NCBI GenBank assembly: GCA_026936325.1
Contig: JAPTHN010000004.1
Location: forward strand, 11,891,439-11,955,438
From: Platynereis dumerilii
Taxonomy: Eukaryota > Annelida > Polychaeta > Phyllodocida > Nereididae
Length of the DNA: 64,000 nt
Direction: 5' to 3'
Made by a program: the position numbers and the translations under genes. Positions within the stretch are counted from its first letter, which is position 1; every line of letters begins with the position of its first letter. The notes below the pieces were generated by a model that saw nothing but the letters and a program-made list of their open reading frames with translations, did not search any database and was not told where the DNA came from. Positions 45,250 through 57,800 of this stretch are shown here, one piece after another.

Positions 45250-46980
45250 AATTTTGTAGATCAACTGTGGTATTCTGTGAAGTTTTAAAACAGTATGTTC
45301 ACAATTAATATATTAATAAAATTTGTAAATATGTATAATTTTTATGCATGTATACATGTCATTAGACATGCATATTAAGGTGTACAATTTCAGGAAAAGA
45401 TGTTGTACGGTATCCATGGCAATGTGAATTGTGCCAAAATGTTATTAAGTGAAAGCAAGATGATATAAGACTTTTTTTATATTTTCCCGTATAATCGAAA
45501 TTGCAGCTTTTTTTAGTTTCTCAAGAAAATTTCAAGCCGTTCATTTTTTTTTTCAAATCTCAAGGTTGCAACTGTGTAGGAGAATTTACTGTATGTTCTC
45601 CATTAGAACCACATTGTCCATTAAGGGCATACCTTCTCTGGTAGGGTTGAAATTCCTCTAAAATTGTCATGAACCAACATTTTTGTGCAAAATGTGACGG
45701 TGAGCAGAAATATATGAAAACAACCAAATCCAACAGAGGGAGTGTGCTTCGTGCCCCTAGTGTTAAAGTAGATACTATGTACTGTGAGTGATAATGAATG
45801 AAAGTCCAAAGGAACGAAAAGGAATAAGGTTGACAGTCTACATGCACTGAACATCTGATGGCGATATAGCGTATAATATTTTGGTTGAATAAATCGTATA
45901 ATATGCTGCATATGTGAATGATGTATTTTAATTGATTTAGGTGATATTCAAAACATTCCGTATTCAAATTGACTGCAGCTGCCTCTGTAGTTGTGCGCAT
46001 AACCACATTCCATTGGAACTAATATTGCCTTGTTCTTAGAACCTTTTTGTGACCTTTTTAGTTTTCTACCCAATTTATAGTAAATTATCTTTTTTTTAAG
46101 GGAAGATTTTAGTATGTTTTTCTTATCAATCCTTTTACTTAGTCCTGGTCTCCTTGCACATTTCTAGCGTTTTGTATTTGAATAAACATTTATGTAAAAT
46201 TCTTTTCAATTCGAATTAAATTCTGAGAGGACAAAATGACTGAGCATGCTCATGACTTACTAGTCATGCTCACTTGGCATTAACAAAATTGAAATATATG
46301 CAGCATTAACAAATGGCGGCATTAACAATTGGCAGCACTAACAATTAGAGGCATGACATAATTTTTAGACTTTTTTTTAGTTAACTTTGCATCAATTTTT
46401 TGTGAAGTTTTATGAGAGAGCGTTTTATAGCTATTAATTGGAGGACATTCAATACAATTTTTTATTGAATAATTGTATTTATGTATTTTTTGGCAATGTC
46501 AATTTTTTTTGGGGGGGGGGATGCAGCCCCCATGCAGTCTAATACTCCTTTGATTGACTGCTATTTTTTTTTTCTTATTTGGTGCAAATGCTTTGCTCGA
46601 AGGATATTTAAAAGATTTACTCAAGAAAGAAAAAAAAGTTTTATTCCTCTGTGATTAGGATTATTTTTAGTTCTTCTGAGATATATTTGTGAAGTTTAGT
46701 TTTTATTTTTCATTAATTATTTTTTATTTTTCAATAATTTGTCTTTAGTTGAAATTAGACTTTGAATTTATATTACAGTGTAATCAGTCCAAATGATCTT
46801 TTATAAAATTATAACACCAAAATAATTACTAACTGAGGATTATTGGACTAACGGCAGATATTTCTAAAGATATTTACACTTTTTGTTTAATTTGGCCTAC
46901 TCATTTTTCATATTAGCGACAAATAAATGTTTTTTGTTTATGGTTGAGGTTGAATTACACATGTTAATGTTATTGATGAA
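45250..46980. other. intergenic or 3' UTR, nothing recognised
   Basis: AT-rich. Candidate polyadenylation signal AATAAA at 46181. A short cttggcattaacaaa / ggcattaacaa repetition lies around 46270-46340. The 148-codon antisense ORF at 45560-46006 lacks protein character. Confidence 0.4.
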
Positions 46981-46994
46981 ATTGATGCTAAATA

Positions 46995-47365
46995 GTTGAT
47001 ACAGTCATTATTGATTATGTTTATGCATATGTTATAAATACTTTCAAAAATATTTTATGCATATGTTATAAAATGTTTATGCATATTATGTTATTAATAT
47101 GTTTATGAATATGTTTATAAATTGTATGCATACATGTTTATGAATATATGTTATGAATATGGTTTATGGATATGCTCATGATTATGTTCATGTGAATATA
47201 TATAATATGTATATGTGCATATCTTTATGAATTGTTTAATGTTATGTTTATGAAAATGTTATATGTTGATGAATATGAATATTTTGATGAATATGTTTAA
47301 TGAATATATGTTTATAAATATGTTTATGCATATATGTTTATGAATATGTTTATGATAAATACTTA
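46995..47365 (+). repeat. TATGTTTATGAA minisatellite
   Basis: Imperfect units of tatgtttatgaatatg and variants of 10-16 bp, extremely AT-rich. Confidence 0.88.
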
Positions 47366-47494
47366 GTATTTTCACTGGTTTGTCACACTTCATTGTTCCC
47401 CATTCACATTCCCTTCTTAAAATCCGTCCAACGAAAATAAACATATTGCTTTCATTAATGAATCGTTCATGATTTTTGTCAAAAAGGTTCACTC

Positions 47495-47800
47495 CAGGGG
47501 TGCCAGAAGGAAATGAGGGCAGCAGGGGTGGTCGGTCGAGAAAGGGCAAATCTAATTCGTCCGTCAAAAATTTAATGTAGCAGCGATTATAATCTTGAAT
47601 ACATGTATATACATGTATATATATATAAATTTTTTCCTGAAATCACTGTAAATTAAGCCTAGTAACGTATTTTCATTGAGATCTAAAGGGCAACCTTGCC
47701 CCCCACGTCACCTTGCCCCCCCCCCTGTTCCGGCACCCTTGAAACTTTACTCAAGATTCACATCAGCAGGACCCCCCCTCCCCTCCGGATCCGCCACTGT
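47495..47800. mobile_element. probable MITE with CAGGGGTGCCAGAAGG end, joined to a solo GGATCCGCCACTG end
   Basis: caggggtgccagaagg at 47495 pairs with ttccggcacccttg ending 47741. A right end of a different family (ggatccgccactg, about 47786-47798) follows without a partner. The target duplications are not clear. Confidence 0.6.
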
Positions 47801-48084
47801 GTCCCATCAGTCACAGCAGAGATCTCACAAGTGACACCGAAAAAATCGCGGATTTCCGACAAAGAATTGAGCAATATTTCAGAAAAGGTAATTGCACATT
47901 TGACGGAATATGTAGGTCCAAAGAATCTGAGCATATTTCATGAATTCGATGAGAATCACATGTCAACAGATTCTGAACTGATTTTTAATATCCTCGTAGA
48001 ATTTGCAAAGCTCAATATACAATTTAAGAAGGTGCTCAGAGACCGAAATTCCTTTGTAACATGGTATTAACTAGGTATTCAGAC

Positions 48085-49330
48085 ATATATAGCATAATGG
48101 GATATTACACAAGTTTTCATAATAATAATTATTAATTTGACGTATTTTACAAAACCCTGTAAACTGTGAGTATATATCTCATCTTTGAAATTCATTAGAG
48201 TATTATTAATGATAGCAGGTAATCTAAAATGAATACTACTTTTGACAAAATCATGCCTGGTGTTGCAATTATGCATGTCAACGTTTCTAGTGAAGACAGA
48301 AGTTAGGAATATTGTCAGCAACATTTGATTTTCAAGCCTATATACAAATGTACTCATTAATCCAGCGGCGTAGATCCTTGGGGGGGGGATGGGGGGATGC
48401 ATCCCCCCTAGGATGAACCTGGGGGGAAGATCATATGATTATCCCTCCCTAGAATTTCAAATTATTAATACTCGGTGTTGACAATTATATCTCTCATATT
48501 TAGCAATTTTCCATGATTCCAGTTGCATGTTGTGTGGAAAAAAAAGTCTCAAAACTAACCTTCGATAATCTGTAATATATTTCCTTTTGGGCCCTAGAGT
48601 GTTTGCGATACCCGAAATCATCCTCCCTAAAAAAATAAAAATCTACCCCCTTGCATTCAACCGCAGAATACCAATAACTTTCAATAATCTAAGAGACTTA
48701 AAAATAGGTTCCGTGTGGGCATTAAATTTTGCATTAATTACAATCCTGACAGAACGTTTTTGTACTTTCCCGACTCCCGAGTTTCTGAGCATGGCTTCCC
48801 CAGACAAGTATCCCATAATTCTAATATGGTAGGACTAACGAGTTATACAATAATGACAATATATTCTGAGGAAGAAAATTCTTAAGTTCATTCATTATAC
48901 CATTCGTCTTTGCAACTTTCTTGGATATATGGTTTGTATGAGGTTTCCAATTGGGGCTTGAGTAAAAAATAATGCCTAAATAATTAAACTCTTCCACAAA
49001 ATCTATTGGTTTATTCTCTATGTTCAAAATAGGTGTTCTAATTTTTCTCTGTTTTGGGTGAAATATCATTGTTTTGGTTTTGCTGGTATTCAAGGATAAC
49101 TTATTTAACTTAAACCAGGTGTTAATTTTTTCCTATTCCTCATTAATTGCACTCTCCAAAGCATGCCTACTAACGTCAAATGCTTCCAGCAAAGTGTATA
49201 ATGGCATATCATCTGCATAAACTAGTTTAAACTGGTCACAAGTATAAACATTATACGATCGTTCAGATATATGATAAACAGCAAAGGTCCAAGAATAGAC
49301 CCTTGTGGAACCTCAGTATATCAAGTTTCC
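48085..49330 (-). mobile_element. LINE fragment (non-LTR reverse transcriptase) split by a MITE
   Basis: Reverse-strand pieces in order: VPQGSILGPLLFIIYLND (about 49266-49318), then after a frame change YADDMPLYTLLEAFDVSRHA (catalytic YADD at about 49206-49217), FKLNKLSLNTSKTKTMIFHP, FNYLGIIFYSS, HTEPIFKSLRLLKVIGILRL, and beyond the MITE an MHNCNTRHDFV block, the conserved near-C-terminal IHxYNTR motif of jockey/CR1-type elements. At least one frameshift and several stops show an old copy. The 5' part is missing. Confidence 0.85.
48363..48653. mobile_element. hAT-type MITE with CAGCGGCGTAGAT end inside the LINE
   Basis: Left cagcggcgtagatccttgg and right aaatctacccccttg, flanked by CATTAATC and CATTCAAC (6 of 8). 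Same family as 6278-6625, sharing atcatatgattatcc and the G-run layout. LINE coding resumes on both sides. Confidence 0.83.
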
Positions 49331-49794
49331 TGGCCATAATCAATTACAATCATGCACGATTGTACTTCACAGACTTGAAATATCACCAAGAAGAAATTTA
49401 ATCCCCCACTGGGGCCCTCCTGTGGAGTGTCCCAACTTAGCACCAGAGTTGTTGTGCTTTTATTGACCGGGTTGGCCATGACATAATTGTAAGGCTGTGA
49501 TGCCCAGAGCATTTTTTTAGGTTTTTGACTGGGAGACCGATGAAATATGTACAGCACCATTACGCATTGTGATGCCTCACATCTATAGATCAGCCGAAGA
49601 TCCATAAGATAAACTTATGTAATGATATGCTTGCGAAAGGCAGTTTCAACTGTTTAACTTACTGCAAATTTAGGACTCGGTTCGATTTTTCAAAAAACAA
49701 GTTTGACAAATTTTAAATTTATGAAAATTAAAAATGAGGAAGATGACATATTATATGCAGAAAAAATTTGTAAAGGTAGTGAAAAATATTAAAA
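49331..49794. other. intergenic, nothing recognised
   Basis: The 94-codon antisense ORF at 49321-49605 has no recognised domain. AT-rich otherwise. Confidence 0.4.
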
Positions 49795-49900
49795 GGATTG
49801 GATATGACCTCACTGATAGCTTATGAGTCATAGAGAATAACATGGCATGCATAGGGATATGACATTTCAGTCCAATTCTGTAAGCACCGTTTGGTCTCCC
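49795..49900 (+). repeat. dispersed repeat R1, copy 4 (3' part)
   Basis: ggatatgacctcactgatag, cttatgagtcatagagaata and acatggcatgcatagg match the 3' half of R1 copies at 42 and 51 kb. Confidence 0.75.
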
Positions 49901-49917
49901 ATTTACCATGTTAAAAA

Positions 49918-50375
49918 ATGCACTGCATTAGCCAGTTTGACCTATCACTGCAACTAAAAGGCCAAAGAGAACTGCTAATTTCCATATATATATTTGTCAC
50001 CCTGTCTACAAGTGGACTGTTCTTGCATTGCCACTTCCTTTTCAAGCCTTGGCAGATCAGAACATATGCTGTCTTGTGTTGCCACCTAGTGATTAGTGTG
50101 CTATTCCGAGAGCTCCTGCGAGCGTCCACATCATTTCAATAAGAGGAACACACACAATTTTGATAATGGCCTTGTCTACTTCCTTAGAGAATGTGATTGC
50201 CAAGTCTGACTCTGGTATACATCGATGTTGAACAGAAATTTTGTGAATGTGCAATGAAATTGGAACTATTTCTTGGGACGGCAATGCTGTTAGTGTAGCA
50301 TACAAAATAAACTTTTGTGCCAGGTGGCAGCAGCATGCAGTTCTCATTTTCACCAGACTGTTTGTCACCTGTGAA
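49918..50375 (-). repeat. dispersed repeat R2, copy 2
   Basis: Reverse complement of the 3890-4290 repeat over about 300 bp. Short ORFs in both strands here follow from the repeat. Confidence 0.75.
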
Positions 50376-50462
50376 GATTCACAAATAAACAGATCAACAC
50401 AAATAAGTCCGCCTGTACGAAGACGAGAATATCTCAAAGACCTCTTTTCTGATTTCTGTTAA

Positions 50463-51095
50463 AGTTTGACAGTTTGTAGGGTAGGCCTGCATATTGACAG
50501 TGTGCATGTGTATTTGTAGATTTATTGCTTAATTTTTGTTTGAGCCAGCAAACCCCAAGTGCACATACCCCTGTTTTCAAAAATTTGAAGTTCTGTCTTT
50601 TCCAAGAGATATGTTACCAAAAGGTGTTTACTGCTTAAACTCCACAAAAATTATTTCTTATTGCATCCAGTGAACCTAAACTCAAACTGTAAAGCTGTTA
50701 CAAAAGAAGTCCTCAGTTGTCTTCTAAAAGCGATTGAGAAAAAAATTTTCTCCAGACACATGATGAAGTTTATCCAGCTGGTGGCTCCCTCGCACGGTGA
50801 AATTGTTCATATCCATTGGAAAAGCTTGGGATTTTTTTGACGGGAAGGCTCACTCGAAGGTTTCTGGCTCAGCCAGGAGTACTAATGCCAATGAGCTATA
50901 AATACACACACATGTAAGGTCGATACGAAAGGCTATAATTCAGCCAACTGTCATAAAATCGGCAATGGAATGTTTGAGATATTGAAGTTTATCCAAAGGG
51001 GGACTTATTTTTGTTGAATTGTTTAATTTGAATTAAGAAAGTTGTGGAATGCCTGGTTATCAGTCATCTCATCTAAAGTTACAGGCAATGAATAA
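50463..51095. other. intergenic, nothing recognised
   Basis: No supported gene or element. Confidence 0.4.
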
Positions 51096-51249
51096 CAGTG
51101 GCGGATCCAGACACGATCGTCTAGGGGGGGCCCGGACGTGTTTCGGCATTCACGGGCCCACATTATCCCAATATTTCTTCTAAATGCTACTATTAATCTT
51201 GATGGTCTAGGGGGGGGCCCCCTAGGCCCCCCCCCTGTATCCGCCACTG
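51096..51249. mobile_element. MITE with CAGTGGCGGATCCAG ends
   Basis: Left cagtggcggatccag and right ctgtatccgccactg, with G- and C-runs inside. AATAA is repeated outside both ends; a full 8-bp duplication is not seen. Confidence 0.8.
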
Positions 51250-51274
51250 AATAATGTGCACTCAACATTCAGCT

Positions 51275-51505
51275 GTAGTGAACATCAATGACCTCACAAC
51301 AGGCCCTATCCATTGCAATTCGTCATTGAGTAACTTGTGGTTTCATTGATACTCAGTTAGTGACTTGTTTTGATAGCATTGAAAGTGTAGGCTATGACCT
51401 CACAGATTGCTTATGAGTCATAGTATAGATAATAACATGGCATGGATAGGTATATGATGGATAGGTATATGGAATTTCAGTCCTATTCTCCTAGCACTTG
51501 ACATT
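51275..51505 (+). repeat. dispersed repeat R1, copy 5
   Basis: The most complete copy: catcaatgacctcacaacag, gccctatccattgcaa, gatagcattgaaagtgtagg, ctatgacctcacagattgct and ttatgagtcata. Confidence 0.8.
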
Positions 51506-51975
51506 CTTCGACACTACGTACATGTAAATTTTACTTGTGAATACATTAACTTATTCAAACAATTTATGTTTTACGCAAAGTTCACAAGTGACAAATTAGC
51601 AGAATAGAAATAGGTTTGATGCTCACCAATTGTGTAGGTGTTTGAATAAACCATAACTTCCTGGTTCCAATAACATGAAAATGACTCTGTTTTCGACCAG
51701 CAAATTGGCAAAATTGGCAAAATGAAAAAACTTTATTATCGTTATGCAAGCTGACATTTAAAAATGCAAAACCTGAAAACAGTCGCACAGAGCATGTCTA
51801 TGAGGGCAATGTGTGCTTCCACTGTGATTAAAAAACTGTCATTGAGAACGACATAAGGTCACATTGCATTTACAACAAAAGGGATTTAGTATACACATGT
51901 AAATTTATCGCATTTAATAATTGCGAAGTATGTGCGTGATTGACTGAACAGTGCGATTTCTTCTGGGGTTTACAC

Positions 51976-54619
51976 TAGGGTGCATCTAACCCCCTTACAT
52001 AGGCGGATCTCCTCTGACTTTTTTTTGGGGGTGAGGTTAGGTGTCCCGAATAAGACCCTAAAATTTCATTGAAATCCATTAAGGTCTAGGGGTGGCTGAT
52101 TGCAATTGAAAATTACGCAATATTTATGTTTTTCGATCATTAATATAATCCGCGGTTCTCTGTAACTCTGTCAATTTTAGAGATAAATGAAAAATAATGA
52201 TTTCTCTAGAAAGCCCTGATCAAGAGTTTCAAAATGAATACCAACAACCTATGGTTTCATGCATTTTAAGCAGTGGTGGTCATCATTTTCAAACAAGAAA
52301 TGAGGCTTTTTCTAATGACTCCTTGCTAGGCCGCACCAAATTTCAACAAAGCTAACTGATCAGACTCCGGCCTTCCCAAAAGTTGTGGATAGAGTCCAGA
52401 AGACTTCCTGTGAAATTTCAGGTCAATTGAAGATGTTCTTATGCCGATTCACCCCCTACTTCAGATTTTTAATTAAAAAGTGGCCATTTTTGGAATATTC
52501 GGGCTGTGTCTCAACAACGTTTCCACATAGAGAGCTGCAAATACACTCAAAATGTGCGGAATGGTCATATTTGGTATGGTCCATGTACCCTTTTACCTTC
52601 TAGGTACCATCTCTGTTGTTATGCTATGAAAACTGGTTCGAGGAACTCTGGGAAGTTATGTGAAGCCCTAATCCTAATGCCGCAACACTAAGAAATTCCT
52701 TTGCATCTCTCACTTTGGATGCAGGCTAAATGTCTCATCTGGCAACATATTTGGAATTCAAATAGTCATTAAAGTCATCCCAGTGATATAATATGACAGA
52801 GCATTATTTGGTAATAGCCTAGATTGTACATCCTTCCGCCAGAAAGGATTAACAGGTTTGGCATGACCTGCCACGGCTGGAACACTTGGAAGGGCTAGTA
52901 ATAATTCCACAGCTATTGAAAACTTTCAAACAAAGAATGTTCATGTGACAGTTGTGAATCTTTTCTCCAATTATATATCCACATACAGCATAAAAATGTA
53001 TTCTGCTTGTGTAGTTTATCCTCAATAGCATTTCAATATATCTGCTATACCCAAATCAAAATCAAGTCTTTTGTCGCTGACACAAAAGGGTTCCTAACAG
53101 CATCTTCTCTGTTAACCTCATCAGCTAGTAGGCCTACAGTTGCCATTCTCTTATTGTGAGCAGCAGATTCATTCATGTGAGCCTCATCAGCTTTGTACTC
53201 TGCTCCAACACTAAAGCTTGAAACAGCATCCAGCAATTTTAAGTCAAATGCTATTGTGACTGAAATTGTTCCTGTGGTTTATGGTGACACAGCTGAGGGG
53301 AGAAATTCATCCTTGTCAATATGCAGTCCAACATATTTTCTGGTTGTGGTTGCAGAATCAGTAGCATGTGTAATTATGGGACCAGCAGCTTTTGTTTCCA
53401 TCTCCCTTTCATTGAATTCTACAGTGTCTTCGTAAATATATCATTATGAATCAGGCACATCGTTGTCATTACACTGTATAATCAATTTCCTGCACATATA
53501 CCACATGGCATTGCCCACTTGTGGCTGAAGATGGCTTTACCACAGCATTTTCTCATCAATGGCATGTCTATATTTGCAAGCTGTGATTGAAGAAGGATGG
53601 TCTGGTGCACATTCAGATAGAATAGTCATGACTGAGAGTTATATGGATCATCATCTTCACTATGGCATTATTATTTTGATGGATGCCCAATGTGGAATTT
53701 GACCGTTTTAATCACCTCTTTCTCAGTTGATAGCTTTTCTTCAATAAACAGTATCAAACTTGGATACAAGTCAAGCTCTCCACATTTTTCTGTACATCTC
53801 AGTGACCACCTGCCCCTTTTGGAATTCATGATTACATTAAAAGATTTAACTGCCATTGACTCACAGCCTTCACTAAAGAGCAGTGCAGAATAGCACCATC
53901 TTCTTCTCTTTGATTGCCGATGTCTTCACCCTTGTATTTGCTCCAACTTGCCAAGTCCAAGCCCTCAGCCCTTGCTGTCTTTAAACGTACCAGTTGAAGT
54001 GGCACTGACTTACCAATCAATAGAACATCTTTCCACCTCTTGAAAATGATGCCTATGTTTATTCAAAACTGTCCCAGATTATTGTCTCTCGTAATATAAA
54101 ATTCTTTCAAACTCAGTCTCCAGATATGTTTATTTTGTAATTTGTCAATGAATATTTACCCATAAGGCCATAACTCAATAACCATTGAACCTACAAAATT
54201 GGAATTGATGCTAAAATGTTCAGAATATCCATTTTTGTATTCATTGTCAATACATTTATATGAACTAAAGTCAATAGTTTTCATATTTGAAATTCAAGCC
54301 AGTAGCAGATGGAATAAGCCTTGAAATTTGGTTTCGTAATATTTTCCTGGTTTCTGAAGACAATGAGCATGCTTTAAGATGGTCCCCACAAATTTCCATG
54401 ATAATAATCCCTATACCAATTTACAAAATATAAGGATTTTCTGCGTTTTCTTAGCTTTTTAAGAGCTTGCAATCTTCAAATGAAATCAGCCACGCTAGGC
54501 AACCTTCAAAATGGATGAAATTTGGCAGAATTACTCCTTTCTATGAACCTCACCACCAAAAAAAAGTCAGAAGGGATGCGACAAAATTTTGCATTTTGAG
54601 GGGGATCAGATACACCCTA
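51976..54619. mobile_element. 2.6-kb hAT-type element with decayed non-transposase-like coding
   Basis: Ends TAGGGTGCATCTAACCCCC and the complement of TAGGGTGTATCTGATCCCCC, flanked by perfect 8-bp duplications GTTTACAC (51968-51975 and 54620-54627). The inverted ends stay similar for about 100 bp, including tctgactttttttt. The middle holds a decayed reverse-strand coding region. The insertion stops 146 bp before the second gene's ATG. Confidence 0.9.
53045..54020 (-). pseudogene. decayed coding region inside the hAT element, family not recognised
   Basis: Reverse-strand blocks with protein character in changing frames: LKTARAEGLDLASWSKYKGE, SKRGRWSLRCTEKCGELDLY then PSLILFIEEKLSTEKEVIKT, HPSSITACKYRHAIDEKMLW, GPIITHATDSATTTRKYVGL, and SFSVGAEYKADEAHMNES. 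Several frameshifts and stops break it. I see no hAT dimerisation (hATC) block or DDE motif, so it may be a captured host gene or another transposon's protein. It is a plain DNA-transposon cargo, not virus-like. Confidence 0.55.
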
Positions 54620-54765
54620 GTTTACACTGATATTGATTGATTTGGAGCCTTGACCAAGCAGAAGATTCACCCTCCCTCGTTACTACCCAGATTCATCTAG
54701 GTTGCTCCGAATACATATCTGAGAGATTTAAAAGAAGAACTTGAGAAGAAGAGTGCGAAAACAGA
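54620..54765 (+). promoter_or_regulatory. probable promoter and 5' UTR of the extracellular protein gene
   Basis: This 146-bp strip separates the end of a hAT element from the ATG. It contains tttaaaag at about 54727-54734 as a weak TATA-like box. Any more distal promoter would have to lie in or beyond the transposon. No CpG island is seen. Confidence 0.35.
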
Positions 54766-54826
54766 ATGGCACAGGAACAAACAAGTTGGGGCATCTTACT
54801 TCTAATTCTTCTTTTTGGAGATACAG
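54766..54826 (+). CDS. signal-peptide exon of the extracellular protein gene
   Basis: ATG at 54766 and donor gtaact at 54827. The 20 residues are a short polar start, a hydrophobic core (ILLLILLF) and a small-residue end, as in a cleavable signal peptide. The exon ends in phase 1, the phase typical before secreted domains. Confidence 0.82.
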
Positions 54827-57800
54827 GTAACTTGAATTTTTGATTTGGATATTTAAAATAATCAGAGGCAACAATTACACAATCATAATGCCTATGGGAT
54901 AACTGCTGTTTTTTGAAGGGGTAACCGAGGGTAATTAAAGCAAATGGAAGGTCAACCTGAGGGTAGTTGAGGGTAGCCAAGTTTAGTTGAGGGATGCCAA
55001 GTTTAGTTGAAAGGAGCCCAAATTTAGTTTAGGGAAGCTGGGGTCAGTTGAGGGAAGCCAAATATATACAGTGGTCCCTGCATTATAAGACCGCCAATTC
55101 TGCAGTCATGAAGTGGTCTCTCATGGGAGTGAAGTCCCTCGTCGGATGCAAAATGCACTAAAAATACTACTTAGTACGGGAGGAAGGCGGTCACATAAGG
55201 CAAGTCGGCCTTACAACAGGGGGTCTTACAACGCAGGTACCACTGTAGTTGAGGGAAGCTGAGTTTTGTTGGCAGTAACCAAGTTTAGTTGAGGGGAGCC
55301 AAGTTTATTTGAGGGAAGTTGAATTTAGTCGAGGGAAGTTGAGATTAGTTGAGCTGAGTTCAGTTGAGGTCAACTTGAGGGAAGTCGAGTTTAGTTGAGG
55401 GAAGCATGGCGTAGTTGAGGGAAGCTGAGTTTAGTTGTGAGATGTCCTGTTCAGTTGATGGAAGTGGAGGGAAGCCAAGTTTTGTTGAGGGGAGCCAAGT
55501 TTATTTGAGGGAAGTTAAGCTAAGTTAAGGGAAGCTGAGATTATTTGAGGAAAGCTGAATTTAGTTGATGGGAGCCAAGTTCAGTTGAAGGATGTTAAGT
55601 TTAGTTGAAGGGAGCCGAGTTTAGCTGAGGGAAGTCGAGTTTAATTGAGGGAAGTAGAGTTTAGTTGGTGGATGTCCTGTTCAGTTGATGGAAGCCAAGT
55701 TTATTTGAGGTAAGCCAATTTAGTTGAGGGAAGCTAAGCTTTGTTGTGGGAAATCATGTTTAGCTGCAGAAAGCTGAAGCTAGTCGAGGGAAGTTGAGAT
55801 TAGTTGAGCCGAGTTTAGTTGAGGGAAGCCATGTTTATTTTAGTTAGTTGAGGGAAGTCGAAAGTTGTTGATGATAGGCAAGGGCAGACAAAGTTACTGG
55901 CGACTGGCAGAGGGGTAGGCTGATGGTTCAGTTGAAAGAATGAAGTTGAGAAGGTGTTGGGGGATGGGGGTGTATCCTCCCATGAGGGCCCCTGCCAGGC
56001 TGCCACTCATTGTATTCATTGCTGTGATATGCACTATCATGGGATGAACTGGAATTTGTCAAGGATATAATGATGATAAACTATAATTAATCAAACACCA
56101 ACCTGTTGTTTAGGTCTTGTATAGTGTTACCTGATATGCTGTGTCAAACCATGGGGCAGGACTAATGTTAAATTTTTGTGCGTCTGTCTATTTGTGTGTC
56201 TGTCCGTCCATTCGTCAGTTAGCAAACTGGGAAAACCTCTGCTCAGGTTCTCATGAAACTTGTCAGGATGATGCCATTTACCATGATAAATAGCTGATTA
56301 GAACCAATATATTTCAGCCTTGTGTAACAATAATGACCTTATTTTAATAATTTTAATTTCAGTTGATACCATTGGTTGTGGAATGGGTTCTGCAAATCTG
56401 GAAATAGACTACTTCAAAAACAGTGGCTTTGCAATGAACCTGTTTCATCAGATCAGGTTCTCATGCAGCGGAAAACTAAGCAAGATGGTCTACAAGTCGC
56501 AGAGGGCAGGCACCTTCTATCTCAGTATATGGGAGTTTTCTGGCGTTAACTACAAACTACTCAACAAAATTAAAATAATTTCGCCAGGTTCTGGAACCCA
56601 GGTACATTCAATTTTCATTTCATCATTTAATAAACATTATAGAGGATCTGAATGAGGTTTTGTGACCCATATGTCCCTTGCCATTTTACCTATAGGGCCT
56701 AGGTGAATGCCCCGGTCTGTTGAAATTTTAATAGTACGGGAAACGGGGACACAGGGAATCAATGAAGTTATATGGATGGTGCATAGGATAATTTAAAAAA
56801 ATTTCAATTGCATGTAGATCTACAGCACAGGGCTCGGTATATATCAATCCAATCTTTTCCTTGTACACATTGCTGGGTCAATGACACAGCACACTGTGGT
56901 GGACCTCTGACTAACAAGTCAGTCTGCTGTAAAGCAGGCGAGCGAGCGAGGCTGCAGACTGATGAAATTCAAGTCGAAATGGGTATCGAATTGGAATATA
57001 GGTCACTAGAACTGCTGCCTCTAAAGTCCGCGCTGCTGCCTCTCAGGTCCGCGCTCAGCAGAACTCAGCAGAACTGTGCAGAAAATGCATGTAAGCGAGG
57101 ACGTGAAATAGAACACCACCAGTGAAATGTTGTAGCCTGCTCGCTAACGCTCGCAACCATAGAAATACATAGAATGGACATGAGGCTCTGGCAAATGAAG
57201 CAACCAAATCCACCATCTTGGAACTGCCCTGAATACTGGCACAATGGACCGTGACGTCACCAATGACTGTGATGTCACTTATAACAATGGCATGACGTCA
57301 CATTATAATTAGTCTATTGTGACGTCATGTCTCAGGGCAGTTCCAATATGGCGGATTTGGTGACCTCATCTTGAGGTGGCATCAAACAGCCTCATGTCCA
57401 TTCTATGTATTTCTATGCTCGCAACTGATTTAGCAGGCTGCTGTAGCCTGGGTGGACCTGGTGGTATCAGGGCTCTTTGCAGATTGGCGGTCCATTTGAA
57501 AAATTAATCTTCTTATTTTAAATTTGCGAACTGGCTTTGCTACTTCGTAGACAGTTTTCTGTTGGTCTCCCAATGTACTTGACGAAGTACCTTAAGTCAT
57601 TTCATTAGTTTGTTTACTGTCATCCATGCTGCTAGATATATGATAAGCACTGATCAACTTATTAACCATAGCTGACAAAAACAAAACATTTTTAAGCTAG
57701 TGACATCACACGACCACGTTGAAAGTTAATTTTGAAACTGTTTGGAATGCTAATCTGCAAACAGCTCTAATAACGGGCGCAGAAATTTCTGATTGGTATC

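Noticed and set aside
45560-46006. 148-codon ORF on the - strand downstream of PDE9A
   Set aside because: Composition is that of random AT-rich translation, with no domain, no neighbouring splice logic and overlapping ORFs in other frames.
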